NCBI RefSeq assembly: GCF_000186265.1 | Contig: NC_014934.1 | Coordinates: 3,472,001 to 3,536,000 of the forward strand | DNA from: Cellulophaga algicola DSM 14237 | GTDB lineage: Bacteria > Bacteroidota > Bacteroidia > Flavobacteriales > Flavobacteriaceae | Direction of reading: 5' to 3' | DNA: 64,000 nt | Shown here: positions 1 through 8,188 of the stretch, in pieces | Position numbering within the stretch: position 1 is the first letter of the stretch | Layout: each line of letters starts with the position of its first letter | Position numbers and translations under genes: made by a program | The notes under the pieces: generated by a model | Told to the model about the DNA's origin: nothing | Seen by the model: the letters and a program-made list of their open reading frames with translations, nothing else | The model's database searches: none

Positions 1-144
1 TCTTTTGTTTTTTAGGGGAGTAAGCTCATCGTAAACATTGAGAATATAAAATGTACAAGAGGTTTCTTTAAATAATTTTGTTCCGTAAAACAACGCACAG
101 TAGGCATCATTAGAAAAGTCGGTAGCTACTAATATAGATTTCAT
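1..144 (-). CDS. Universal stress protein, N-terminal part (runs off window)
   Basis: The first 48 codons of a UspA-family protein are visible. The start MKSILVATDFS and the following segment TSCTFYILNVY match the beta1 and beta2 strands of the four complete paralogues nearby. The rest lies left of the window, so the length and the nucleotide-binding motif cannot be judged. The start codon is 17 bp after the stop of the next Usp gene on the same strand, so the two probably share one transcript driven by the palindrome-containing promoter near 1053. The exact role of Usp proteins is not deducible from sequence; the family is linked to energy and oxidative stress. Confidence 0.85.
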   Translation of the reverse strand, partial: MKSILVATDFSNDAYCALFYGTKLFKETSCTFYILNVYDELTPLKNKR

Positions 145-161
145 TTTATAATTTTATAATT

Positions 162-998
162 TTATAATTGTGGAATTACCATTAAAGGCACATTGACATG
201 GAATCCTATTTTTTTTATGATAGGTTCCATGAACAATCGCTCAAAAAAAGTATGTTTGTTTTGAATCATGACAAGTAGATTAATTTTCTTTTTTAATTGA
301 AAATCATTTACAGCCGCAATAATTTCATTGTCTGGCACATCATGAAAAGTTGCATAATTAACCAGCAGTTGGTCTAATTGCTTTTTGTGTTCCTTTTGTA
401 CGATATCAAGTTCATTACCGGTTCGCACATGCATAATATTTATTTGTGATTGATGCTGTTTTACAATTTGTAAAAGCCCCTCAATTTCTTTTTTAGGATA
501 GGTTATTTCAAAATCTGTAGGAAATAGAATTTCTTTAGGTGCTTCGTATTCAAAAGAATCGGGTACTACAATCACCGGACATTTAGTGCGTTTGATAATA
601 CTAACGGCGTTGCTGCCAAATAGAATTTCTTGGGCACCAGAGGCTCCTTTTGTACCCATGACAACAAGATCAATTTTTTCTGAAGTCGTCATTTCAAGAA
701 TTTCATTCAAAAGTGTGTTAAAAACTGTATGCGTTTTTATAGTATGCTTAGGGTTAGGGTGTTCTGTTTCAATTTTATTTTTTAATTCATCCATTCTGGA
801 CACAGCTGTTTCTCTCATTACATCTCCTAAACCAATTAAGCCTGGACTGCCAATAAGGTATTCTGCTTGGTAAACTGTTGGATTATACGTGTGTAAAAGA
901 TAAAAGGTACATTTTATGTTTTTATAAACTTTTAAAGCATATTCAATAGCCTTATAGGAATTTTCAGAAAAATCAGTAGGAAGCAATATTTTTTTCAT
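162..998 (-). CDS. Universal stress protein, tandem UspA domains
   Basis: This 278-residue protein consists of two UspA folds in tandem. The first domain (about residues 1-150) starts MKKILLPTDFSE and carries the nucleotide-binding G-2x-G-9x-G(S/N) signature (MGTKGASG...GSNAVS). The second domain (about 155-278) begins again with EILFPTDFE but lacks a clear binding motif. It is cytoplasmic and probably binds ATP or AMP. It is the first gene of a minus-strand operon with the partial Usp. Its promoter has a -7-like TAATTTTA (1029 to 1022) with a Crp/Fnr-type palindrome at 1053-1064 exactly one class II distance upstream. The family is certain; the physiological role is inferred from the island context. 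Confidence 0.93.
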   Translation of the reverse strand: MKKILLPTDFSENSYKAIEYALKVYKNIKCTFYLLHTYNPTVYQAEYLIGSPGLIGLGDVMRETAVSRMDELKNKIETEHPNPKHTIKTHTVFNTLLNEILEMTTSEKIDLVVMGTKGASGAQEILFGSNAVSIIKRTKCPVIVVPDSFEYEAPKEILFPTDFEITYPKKEIEGLLQIVKQHQSQINIMHVRTGNELDIVQKEHKKQLDQLLVNYATFHDVPDNEIIAAVNDFQLKKKINLLVMIQNKHTFFERLFMEPIIKKIGFHVNVPLMVIPQL

Positions 999-1052
999 GA
1001 CGCTTTAATTTTACGTTGGAATAAAATTACCCAACTTCATGCTATAAAAGAA

Positions 1053-1064
1053 TGATATATATCA
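1053..1064. promoter_or_regulatory. Crp/Fnr-type operator TGATATATATCA, divergent usp/trx promoter
   Basis: A perfect palindrome lies in the 119-bp divergent spacer. Its centre (1058.5) is 29.5 bp from the first base of a minus-strand -7-like element (TAATTTTA, 1029 to 1022). It is also 29.5 bp from a plus-strand one (TAAATTTA, 1088-1095). One site could therefore activate both usp and thioredoxin from about -41.5. The spacing is read from the sequence; the binding protein is inferred. Confidence 0.75.
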
Positions 1065-1117
1065 GGTCTTTACTGTTCTATATGTTATAAATTTATAATT
1101 CAAAAAAGAATAGAACG

Positions 1118-1414
1118 ATGAAAAGTAGTTTCGATAAAATAATAGACTCTGATACACCAGTATTAATTGATTTTTTTGCCGATTGGTGTGGTCCATGTAA
1201 AAGTTTGGCACCTATTTTAAAACAAGTGAAAGAAGAAATGGGTGATGCCGTTAAAATTGTAAAGATAGATGTTGATAAGAACCAATCTTTAGCAGCAAAA
1301 TATCAAGTAAAAGGGGTGCCTACCATGATGTTGTTTAAAAATGGAAAACAACTTTGGAGGCAATCAGGAGTACTTCCTAAAAATGATATTGTGACTGTTA
1401 TTAAAACAAAGTAA
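1118..1414 (+). CDS. trxA: Thioredoxin
   Basis: This is a 98-residue single-domain thioredoxin. The active site W23-C-G-P-C27 sits in ADWCGPCKSLAP, and the cis-proline loop is visible as KGVPTMMLF. There is no signal peptide, so it is a cytoplasmic dithiol reductant. It is slightly shorter than the usual 105-110 residues at the N-terminus. It stands alone on the plus strand between Usp genes, which is unusual for a housekeeping trx. It shares the palindrome at 1053-1064 with the divergent usp gene, so it is probably an accessory, stress-induced thioredoxin. The symbol follows family resemblance only. Confidence 0.9.
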   Translation: MKSSFDKIIDSDTPVLIDFFADWCGPCKSLAPILKQVKEEMGDAVKIVKIDVDKNQSLAAKYQVKGVPTMMLFKNGKQLWRQSGVLPKNDIVTVIKTK

Positions 1415-1427
1415 GGGTACTCATTTT

Positions 1428-2267
1428 TTATTCGTGTAAAACCAAAAACGGTACGTTGGTATGGTAGCTTATTTCTTCTACAGTTGGGCGGAATAAGATG
1501 CGCTCTAAAAAATTTAAGTTTTTAGCTACCATAACTAGCATATCTACGCTTTCAGTAGTTGTAAATTCATCTATAGCCGTGTCTAAATGTTGCCCTTTTA
1601 AGTTACTGAAATTGTGTGTGATATCTTTGAAATAATAGGCTAAAAACTCCTTATTCTTAGTTTGTAAATTACTTAGCGTTTCGTCTTTACTCTCAATATG
1701 TAAAAAATTAAGCGCTGCATTAGTTAGTAATGTAATATCTTTTAAGAGCGATAATATATGTAAGTTGTAATCAATAATATAATCAGTAGGAAAACCTATT
1801 TTCTTTGGCTTATGGTATGTTGTTTTCTCTGGTACCGCTAAAACTGCACATTTTACTTTTGTAATAACATTGCCTGTATTACTCCCTAAAGCTATTTTTT
1901 TTAAGCCAGAAGCTCCTTTAGTTCCCATGATAATTAGGTCTATCTTTTTACTGCTTACCTCATTTTTTATGTGTTCAATAAAAAAACCATAGCTTGCTGA
2001 GATATGAAAAATATGCTTTGTGTTAAATGGCAATTCTTCAATGCGCTGTAAGAGCACATCAAGTTTTTTTAAACTCTCTTTTAGTAACTCTTCTTCAATT
2101 AATTCTGGAGGTAATACCATGGCGGTTTCCCCTGCAGATGCGGCTAGTACAGGGCTAATATGAGTAATGTAAAACGTACATTTAGATTTTTTAAATAAAG
2201 ATAATCCGTAGGCAATAGCGTTCCAAGAGTTTTCAGAAAAATCTGTTGGGAAAAGTATGTTTTTCAT
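1428..2267 (-). CDS. Universal stress protein, tandem UspA domains
   Basis: This 279-residue double UspA protein starts MKNILFPTDFSENSW. The first domain has MGTKGASG...GSNTGN, the expected nucleotide-binding loop. The second domain starts KIGFPTDYI and is degenerate. It is the second gene of a two-gene operon: the upstream usp stops 15 bp before this start, so it should depend on the promoter with the palindrome at 3184-3195. Its 3' end faces the thioredoxin gene with only 13 bp between them. It is most like the usp at 3222-4058 at the C-terminus (both end SYHTNVPFLVLHE or similar), which suggests local duplication. Confidence 0.92.
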   Translation of the reverse strand: MKNILFPTDFSENSWNAIAYGLSLFKKSKCTFYITHISPVLAASAGETAMVLPPELIEEELLKESLKKLDVLLQRIEELPFNTKHIFHISASYGFFIEHIKNEVSSKKIDLIIMGTKGASGLKKIALGSNTGNVITKVKCAVLAVPEKTTYHKPKKIGFPTDYIIDYNLHILSLLKDITLLTNAALNFLHIESKDETLSNLQTKNKEFLAYYFKDITHNFSNLKGQHLDTAIDEFTTTESVDMLVMVAKNLNFLERILFRPTVEEISYHTNVPFLVLHE

Positions 2268-2282
2268 GCGTTTGGTTTTTAT

Positions 2283-3128
2283 TTAGCGCGATAAATTTTG
2301 AAGTACTAAAAATGGTACATGTATCTTAAGGCCTATTTTGTCTACTGTAGACCTAAACAGCATGTCTTCTAAAAATGAATGTCGAGAATTTACCATCACA
2401 AGAAGATCTATATCTTTTTCTTCAATGCTTATCATTATTGCATTTAGTCTATTTTTTACGGGTGTTTGCTCAAAACTTAAAAAAGTATTAGGTAAACTTT
2501 CTTCAAGGAATTGTTTGTTATCTAACTGGCGTAAACTTAAAGTTTCAAAATCTGAGATATGGAGACAATAAACTGTAGATTTAAATTCATGCGCTAAAGC
2601 GTTTAATAGTTTTAATTCGCGACGTTTGTAGGGCAAATTATAATCTGTAGGGAATAGGATGTTTTTGGGCTGTTGGTAGCTATAGGTTTCCGGAATTGCT
2701 AGTACAGGGCATTTTACATATTTAAAGACCTGAACAGTTTGGCTTCCAAAAGTTATTTTTTTATCGGCTGTTTGTCCTTTTGTGCCCATGATTATGACAT
2801 CAATATTGATCTCATTGACCGTATCATTTACAGCATCTACTAAAGATTCAAAAATGGCTAAGCCTTTGTATTCATGCTTAGGATTGTGATTTTTTTCTTG
2901 TTTATCGGTTATTAGGTTACTGAGTTGTTTTTTAGCCTGTTTTTCAATACTAGTTCTGTATTCAGAAATAGATAAATCTGTGTTGTTTTTTAACGTTCCA
3001 TAAACTTCATCTGCATAGGCGTGAATAAAATAGAAAATTGTTTGTTCACATTTATATAAATCCAAAGCATAAGAAATAGCATGCATTGCATTTGTAGAAA
3101 AATCAGTTGGGATCAATACAGTTGTCAT
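2283..3128 (-). CDS. Universal stress protein, tandem UspA domains
   Basis: This is a 281-residue double UspA protein. The N-terminal strand is TTVLIPTDFST, the first-domain loop is MGTKGQTADKK...GSQTVQ, and the second domain begins NILFPTDYNLPY. It is the promoter-proximal gene of a two-gene usp operon. Its promoter shows -7 TAATTTTG (3160 to 3153) preceded at the class II distance by the palindrome at 3184-3195. No membrane or secretion signal is present. Function beyond the family is not recognisable. Confidence 0.92.
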   Translation of the reverse strand: MTTVLIPTDFSTNAMHAISYALDLYKCEQTIFYFIHAYADEVYGTLKNNTDLSISEYRTSIEKQAKKQLSNLITDKQEKNHNPKHEYKGLAIFESLVDAVNDTVNEINIDVIIMGTKGQTADKKITFGSQTVQVFKYVKCPVLAIPETYSYQQPKNILFPTDYNLPYKRRELKLLNALAHEFKSTVYCLHISDFETLSLRQLDNKQFLEESLPNTFLSFEQTPVKNRLNAIMISIEEKDIDLLVMVNSRHSFLEDMLFRSTVDKIGLKIHVPFLVLQNLSR

Positions 3129-3183
3129 AGCATTTTATTTAAGATATGACTTCAAAATTATCTTATGATATGCTAATTCCCTA

Positions 3184-3195
3184 TGACAAATGTCA
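3184..3195. promoter_or_regulatory. Crp/Fnr-type operator TGACAAATGTCA before usp operon
   Basis: The arms TGACA and TGTCA are perfect. The centre at 3189.5 lies 29.5 bp upstream of the -7 element TAATTTTG of the usp operon starting at 3128. It has the same geometry as the sites at 1053 and 4113 but with a C/G variant of the half-site. Confidence 0.72.
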
Positions 3196-3221
3196 TACTT
3201 CAGATAATTAATAAAGTAGGC

Positions 3222-4058
3222 TTATTCATGAAGTACAAAAAAGGGAATTTTTGTATTATAACTTATTTTTTTAATGGTAGAATTAAATAAGAGTTGTTGT
3301 AGGTAGTTTAAGTTTTTGGCCGCTATGATAGTCATGTCAATCCTATTGGTACGTGTAAAGTCTTCAGTAGCGCCCTTAATATTTTTATTTTCTAAGCTAT
3401 GAAAACTATAATTATCTTCAAAAACTTCATCTAAATATTCAAGTAAATAGCGTTTGTTTTTTTCTTGAGGAATGCTTAATGCCTCAGTTACCAAAACATT
3501 CATCACATTTAAAAACCCATTGGATACCTGAACAATTTCAGTTAAAGATTCTAAGATATCGAAAGAATAGAAATTATTAAAGTTTGTCTGAAAAGCTATA
3601 TTTTTTATGGGCTGATATGTTGTGTTTTCGGGTATGATTAATAAATTTGAGGCTACTTTAGTGATCACATCTTCTGTATTACTTCCAATAAATTTTTTTG
3701 TAAAGTTTGTATTTCCTTTAGAGCCCATAGCAATAAGATCTATCTTTTTTTCTAGAAGGGTTCTACGAATAATAGCAATAAAATTTCCAAACTCTTGTAA
3801 AGCATAGAATTGGTGCTGTTCTGATGGGTGTTTTTTTGAAATTTCTTTTATGTTTTCTTCAAGAAGCTCCATTTTAGAATGTGTATCAACCTTATTATAA
3901 TTTAAGGCTAAGCCATTAGATACTATTCCAGATTCACTTAAAGAACCAATATTCATGATATAGAATGTACAGGCTGTATTTTTATGAAAAGCAACAGTGT
4001 ATTCTAATGCATTAAAGGAATGCTCAGAAAAATCGGTAGGTACTAAAATCTGCTTCAT
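3222..4058 (-). CDS. Universal stress protein, tandem UspA domains
   Basis: This 278-residue double UspA protein starts MKQILVPTDFSEHSF. The first-domain loop reads MGSKGNTNFTKKFIGSNTED. The second domain begins IAFQTNF, with PTD changed to QTN, so that half has probably lost nucleotide binding. It is a single-gene unit. Its promoter has an exact TACTTTTG -7 (4089 to 4082) with the palindrome at 4113-4124 upstream. It is the fifth Usp within 4 kb. Confidence 0.92.
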   Translation of the reverse strand: MKQILVPTDFSEHSFNALEYTVAFHKNTACTFYIMNIGSLSESGIVSNGLALNYNKVDTHSKMELLEENIKEISKKHPSEQHQFYALQEFGNFIAIIRRTLLEKKIDLIAMGSKGNTNFTKKFIGSNTEDVITKVASNLLIIPENTTYQPIKNIAFQTNFNNFYSFDILESLTEIVQVSNGFLNVMNVLVTEALSIPQEKNKRYLLEYLDEVFEDNYSFHSLENKNIKGATEDFTRTNRIDMTIIAAKNLNYLQQLLFNSTIKKISYNTKIPFFVLHE

Positions 4059-4112
4059 TAAATGGTTTAAATACTTAAGCGCAAAAGTATAAAGCCATTA
4101 GTTTCTAAAAAA

Positions 4113-4124
4113 TGATAAATATCA
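4113..4124. promoter_or_regulatory. Crp/Fnr-type operator TGATAAATATCA before usp
   Basis: The centre at 4118.5 is 29.5 bp from the first base of the exact -7 element TACTTTTG. The site lies 55 bp from the usp start codon. It also stands 32 bp from the end of the adjacent receiver-Crp gene, the candidate binding protein. Confidence 0.75.
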
Positions 4125-4156
4125 TCACGTAGTAAAATTAGTGTTCTTTAAATTTA

Positions 4157-5209
4157 TTAAGTGATGTATTGTAGTGCCTTAAGTTCTTTTATTTTTATAT
4201 TTCGACCATCAATCTCAATTAAACCTTCTTTTTTGAAACCCGATAAAGTACGTATTAAACTTTCTGTGGCAATACCTGCAACACTAGCTAGATCACTTCT
4301 AGAAATTTTTATAGGATCATTAGTTTGGGTATTCATAATCTCCGAAAACTGTAAAAGTGTTTGAGCTGTTTTTTTTCGGACAGAGCTGTAAGCCATTTGC
4401 AAGAGTTGCTGTTTAATCTCTTTTATATTTCCTGATAATAATTCTACCAATTCTAAGGATATATTGTGATTTCTTTCTAAAATTGCCTTTAAATTTTCTT
4501 TTGAAATACCGGCAAGAACAACATCTTCCATTGCAGTAGCAGATTCTTGATAAGGTACATTTTTTAAGAATGATGTAAAGCCTAAAAAATCATCTGCTCG
4601 GTATAAAGACGTAATTAATTGTTTCCCATCTTCATCCATAGAATGGCATTTAATAACTCCTTTTAATACTAAAAAAATAGTGTTGGAAGCATTACCTTCT
4701 TTGTAGATGATGCTGCCTTGGGAGAAGGTCAATTCGTCTCCATTATCATCAAAAAAATTCTTCAATTCATTTAAATCCAGAATGCTGTCTTCTGAGTTTT
4801 CTTCTTTGTTATGCGCAGCAGTTGCATTTAGCTTTAAAATCTCATGTTTGGCTAGCCTACTTTCAATAGCGCTAATTAAATCTTCTTCTTCAAAGGGCTT
4901 GGTTAGATAATCATCTGCACCTAAATCCATCCCTTTCCTAATTTCCTTATGTTCTGTTTTTGCAGAAAGGAATATAAACGGAATTTGTTTTGTGATTTTA
5001 TCCTCATTAAGGGCTTTTAAAACACCATAGCCATCTACTTCTGGCATCATAATATCACAAAGAATAATATCTGGCACTAATTCTTTAGCAGCTAGAATTC
5101 CTATTTTACCATTTGGAGCGGTGGTTACTGCGTAACCAGCAAGATCTAAAAGTTCTTCCGTATTCTCACGAAGGGCTCTGTCATCTTCAATTAATAAAAT
5201 AGTTTTCAT
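4157..5209 (-). CDS. Response regulator with CNBD and Crp/Fnr DNA-binding domain
   Basis: This 350-residue protein joins a CheY receiver (1-125; acidic pocket E8/D9/D10, phospho-acceptor D52 in CDIMMP, K104) to a cyclic-nucleotide-binding-type beta-roll (about 150-265) and a Crp winged helix (about 275-345). The recognition helix has E316 and R320 (TESLIRTLS), the pair that in Crp and Fnr contacts TGA/TCA half-sites. There is no Fnr-type cysteine cluster, so it should not sense oxygen through iron-sulfur chemistry itself. The upstream LOV kinase ends 4 bp before its start, making them a cognate pair. I infer that it binds the TGAY-N4-RTCA palindromes across this island. Confidence 0.9.
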   Translation of the reverse strand: MKTILLIEDDRALRENTEELLDLAGYAVTTAPNGKIGILAAKELVPDIILCDIMMPEVDGYGVLKALNEDKITKQIPFIFLSAKTEHKEIRKGMDLGADDYLTKPFEEEDLISAIESRLAKHEILKLNATAAHNKEENSEDSILDLNELKNFFDDNGDELTFSQGSIIYKEGNASNTIFLVLKGVIKCHSMDEDGKQLITSLYRADDFLGFTSFLKNVPYQESATAMEDVVLAGISKENLKAILERNHNISLELVELLSGNIKEIKQQLLQMAYSSVRKKTAQTLLQFSEIMNTQTNDPIKISRSDLASVAGIATESLIRTLSGFKKEGLIEIDGRNIKIKELKALQYIT

Positions 5210-5213
5210 GTGC

Positions 5214-7100
5214 TTATAATTTTAAATCTTTTGGTATGGTAATCGTGAAAATAGACCCTTCATTCTCAATGCTTGAGAACTCTAATGTGGTACTTAAGTT
5301 TTCTAGATGTTGCTGAGCAATGTTTAAGCCAATTCCTGTTCCTTGGGTTAACAAAGCATTTTCCGCTCTAAAGTAGCGATTAAAAATGTGTTTCTGTTCT
5401 TCTATAGGAATACCTATACCATGATCTACCACTTTAATATTAATTGTTGTTTCATTATTTTCTACAACAATATCAATAGCGGTGTTTTCTGGAGAGTATT
5501 TAATAGCATTATGTACTAGATTAGATAAGGCCAATGTTAGCGTTTTTTCATCAAAATATATAAAAATATCGTCTATATTTCTTGGGTAACTAATACGTTG
5601 CCCAGTTTTAAGTAACATATTAGCATTGTAGATGACTTCATCTAATAATTTGCTTAATGGAAACTCATCTAAGTCATAATTTATTTTTCCGGAATCTAAA
5701 CGTTCAACCGATAAAAAATCAGTCAGAATAGTATCAAGGTAACGCACTTTACTTTTTATGGTATTTACATGCTTATCTCTTTTCTCTTGTTGTTCTGTTT
5801 GGGTGTATTTGGCAAGTAAGGTAATAGAAGTTAAAATACTACTTAAAGGGGTTTTAAACTCATGAGAAACTAATGATAGGAATCTTGTTTTTAACTCGTT
5901 AAGTTCTTTTTCTTTTGCTAAAGCTTCCGTTAATTGTTTGGTACGCTCTTGAACGGTTTTTTCTAATTTTAAGGTGTAATTTTTACGGTCTGTAATGTCT
6001 AATATTATAGCTAAAAAAACATCTAGATCTCCAAATCTAGATAATTGTAAGTGCACTTCTGCAGGGTATTGTGTGCCATCCTTTCTTTGGTGCGTAGTTT
6101 CAAACTCTATTTTCTCTTGTTCTTTGTTAATAAGCGGAATCAATATTTCTCTGAATTGGTTCTCCGTATAATCTGGTTTAATATCTATAGGAGTAAGCTT
6201 TTTTAATTCCTCTAAGGTATATCCAATGTTGTTTTGCGCCCCTTTATTCGCATTTAAAAAGAGTAAAGTTTCTTTGTCAAATAGAAATATTTCATTTAAA
6301 GATTCATTAAAAATCTTAGCCCAATGTTCTTTTTCTTGTTGTGTTTTTACACGTTCTGTAACATCATTTTGTATCCCGATATAGTTGGTGATTAATCCAG
6401 ACTTATCTCTAATAGGGGTGATGTATAGATCGTTATAGAATAAAGTACCGTCTTTTTTATAATTACGAACAATTGCTTGAGAACTTTTGCCATTTTTAAT
6501 GGCATTACGCATATTGGTAATACACTCTTGATTTTTGTCATTACCTTGTAGAAAACGGCAATTTTTTCCTATAGTTTCTTCTTCTGAATATCCTGTAAGC
6601 GTTAGGAATGATGTGTTGCAATAGATAATAGGGTTATCTGGTTTTAACGCATCAGAAATAACAATACCATTAGAGGCAGATTGTAGTGCCTCACTCCTCA
6701 TTCTTAAATCTTTTTCGGCTGCTTTACGGTCTGTAATGTCAATGATAAGTGCCATGACATACGTTGTGTTGTAAATCTCAAACGGATTTAGACCAGCTTC
6801 TAAAGGAAATTCATCTCCGTTTTTTCGGACACCAAACAATTCACGACCATGCCCCATTTGTCGCTTCTCACTCTTAGAAATAAAATTATCTACATGATGA
6901 TCATGGTTAGGATGGTATCTTTTAGGAATAAGTATATCAAGCGGTTGCCCAATAAGCTCGTCTTTTTTATACCCGAACATTTGCTCAGTAGAAGAATTAG
7001 TGGCAACTATGGTTTGCTTTTTGTCTACAACGATAATACCCTCTGAAACGCCTTCTGAGAGAAGATTAAAAATAGCACTGTTCTTTTCAAAAGTTTGCAT
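5214..7100 (-). CDS. PAS-LOV-PAS sensor histidine kinase
   Basis: The 628 residues comprise PAS (about 8-130), a LOV-type PAS (about 135-255), a third PAS (about 258-375), a coiled linker, HisKA with H413 in SHEFKTPLS, and a HATPase (N-box and GTGIGLN near 600). The second PAS has GKNCRFLQ (178-185) with C181, the residue that forms the photo-adduct with flavin. It also has N213, N223 and Q244 at the positions expected for flavin contacts, so it is a bona fide LOV candidate. No membrane segment is present; it is cytoplasmic. It is co-transcribed with the receiver-Crp regulator. Light sensing is inferred from the motif, and redox sensing through flavin is an alternative. Confidence 0.9.
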   Translation of the reverse strand: MQTFEKNSAIFNLLSEGVSEGIIVVDKKQTIVATNSSTEQMFGYKKDELIGQPLDILIPKRYHPNHDHHVDNFISKSEKRQMGHGRELFGVRKNGDEFPLEAGLNPFEIYNTTYVMALIIDITDRKAAEKDLRMRSEALQSASNGIVISDALKPDNPIIYCNTSFLTLTGYSEEETIGKNCRFLQGNDKNQECITNMRNAIKNGKSSQAIVRNYKKDGTLFYNDLYITPIRDKSGLITNYIGIQNDVTERVKTQQEKEHWAKIFNESLNEIFLFDKETLLFLNANKGAQNNIGYTLEELKKLTPIDIKPDYTENQFREILIPLINKEQEKIEFETTHQRKDGTQYPAEVHLQLSRFGDLDVFLAIILDITDRKNYTLKLEKTVQERTKQLTEALAKEKELNELKTRFLSLVSHEFKTPLSSILTSITLLAKYTQTEQQEKRDKHVNTIKSKVRYLDTILTDFLSVERLDSGKINYDLDEFPLSKLLDEVIYNANMLLKTGQRISYPRNIDDIFIYFDEKTLTLALSNLVHNAIKYSPENTAIDIVVENNETTINIKVVDHGIGIPIEEQKHIFNRYFRAENALLTQGTGIGLNIAQQHLENLSTTLEFSSIENEGSIFTITIPKDLKL

Positions 7101-7125
7101 ATTTTCAAAGTTAAAACTTTAAAAC

Positions 7126-7137
7126 TGATTATTATCA
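7126..7137. promoter_or_regulatory. Crp/Fnr-type operator TGATTATTATCA before LOV kinase
   Basis: The half-sites TGAT and ATCA are perfect. It lies only 26 bp from the kinase start codon, unlike the roughly 55-bp distance elsewhere. A likely -7 (TACTTTTT, 7151 to 7144) lies upstream of it, so the palindrome would cover the transcription start. This suggests negative autoregulation rather than activation (inference). Confidence 0.55.
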
Positions 7138-7234
7138 TTGAAAAAAAAGTATAAAGTTCTAACTTTAAATTGCTCTCCTATTTAATTAATTTTTACGGTA
7201 AAAGTTAAAACACTTTAGGCTCATACGTTTTGCA

Positions 7235-8188
7235 TTAAGAATAGACTTTTGTTGGTTGATCCTTTATAAATTTATAAAGCTTATTAACATCTTCAATAGT
7301 ACACAATTGTGAACCAGGAGTCATCGTCGCAGCGGTACCACAAGCAACACCAAATTTAGCAATTTCACTGATCGGTTTATTATTTGCTAAGGCATAAACC
7401 ATACCTGCAACCATACTGTCACCAGCACCAATAGTACTGTTTTGATATACTACTGGTGCATTTATATGTTCGTGATAATCTTCAGTAATCACTAATGCTC
7501 CTTGAGCACCTAACGAGACTACCATTAGTTCACATGGATTATTTTTTATAAATTTTTGAGCAAGTGGTTTCAAGTCAGCAAATGAAATTTCAGCTACTCC
7601 ACATAACCTACTTAATTCTCCTAGATTGGGTTTAATCAGGAAAGCACCGGCTTGAGCACCTATGATTAATGGTTCTCCAGAAGTATCTAAAATTAGTTTT
7701 GCTTTCTTAGCTAGCACCAACTTGGCAATACGGGCATAAAAATCTAAAGGCATTCCCAGAGAAAGGCTACCACTAGCAACTAAAAATGTTCCTTCCGTGA
7801 GCAGCTTATCTAGCCGTTTAATTGTTTCCTCACATTCTTCTTCTGATATTTCAGGACCAGGCATCCCAAATCTATATTGCTGATGGCAATTTACATCGGT
7901 CACCGCTAAATTTTCTCTCGTTATTCCTTTAATCGAAATACACTCTTGTTGTATACCAGTTTCTGATAGTAACGTTTTAAAATAAGCCCCAGTATACCCA
8001 CCGGCGAGGTACATGCAAAGTGAATCTTGTCCTAATTTTTGTAAAACTTTAGACACATTTATTCCACCACCTCCGGCTTCAAAAATAGGTTGTTCACAAC
8101 GCAATTTACTATTTGGCTTTATTCCGTTTACAGTAGTGCTTTTATCAATAGCAGGGTTAACAGTTAAGGTAATTATCTTCGGTGTCAT
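7235..8188 (-). CDS. pfkB: 6-phosphofructokinase II (PfkB family)
   Basis: This 317-residue ribokinase-fold sugar kinase phosphorylates fructose-6-phosphate. The sequence parallels E. coli PfkB closely: LTVNPAID at the start, EAGGGGINVS, a YRFGMPGPE loop, IKPNLGELS, and the catalytic/anion-hole GAGDSM with Asp as base. 1-phosphofructokinase or tagatose-6-phosphate kinase are less likely alternatives. The start overlaps the end of the ATPase gene by 4 bp, so it is the third gene of a patatin-ATPase-pfkB operon controlled from the site at 11592. With AckA-Pta nearby it fits glycolytic ATP supply when respiration is limited. Confidence 0.88.
   Translation of the reverse strand: MTPKIITLTVNPAIDKSTTVNGIKPNSKLRCEQPIFEAGGGGINVSKVLQKLGQDSLCMYLAGGYTGAYFKTLLSETGIQQECISIKGITRENLAVTDVNCHQQYRFGMPGPEISEEECEETIKRLDKLLTEGTFLVASGSLSLGMPLDFYARIAKLVLAKKAKLILDTSGEPLIIGAQAGAFLIKPNLGELSRLCGVAEISFADLKPLAQKFIKNNPCELMVVSLGAQGALVITEDYHEHINAPVVYQNSTIGAGDSMVAGMVYALANNKPISEIAKFGVACGTAATMTPGSQLCTIEDVNKLYKFIKDQPTKVYS

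Noticed and set aside
2338-2571. Plus-strand frames antisense to the usp genes (also near 586, 3622)
   Set aside because: They are shadow frames of strongly conserved minus-strand genes with no independent support.
4157-5209. Oxygen-sensing Fnr protein
   Set aside because: The N-terminal cysteine cluster of Fnr is absent and replaced by a receiver domain.
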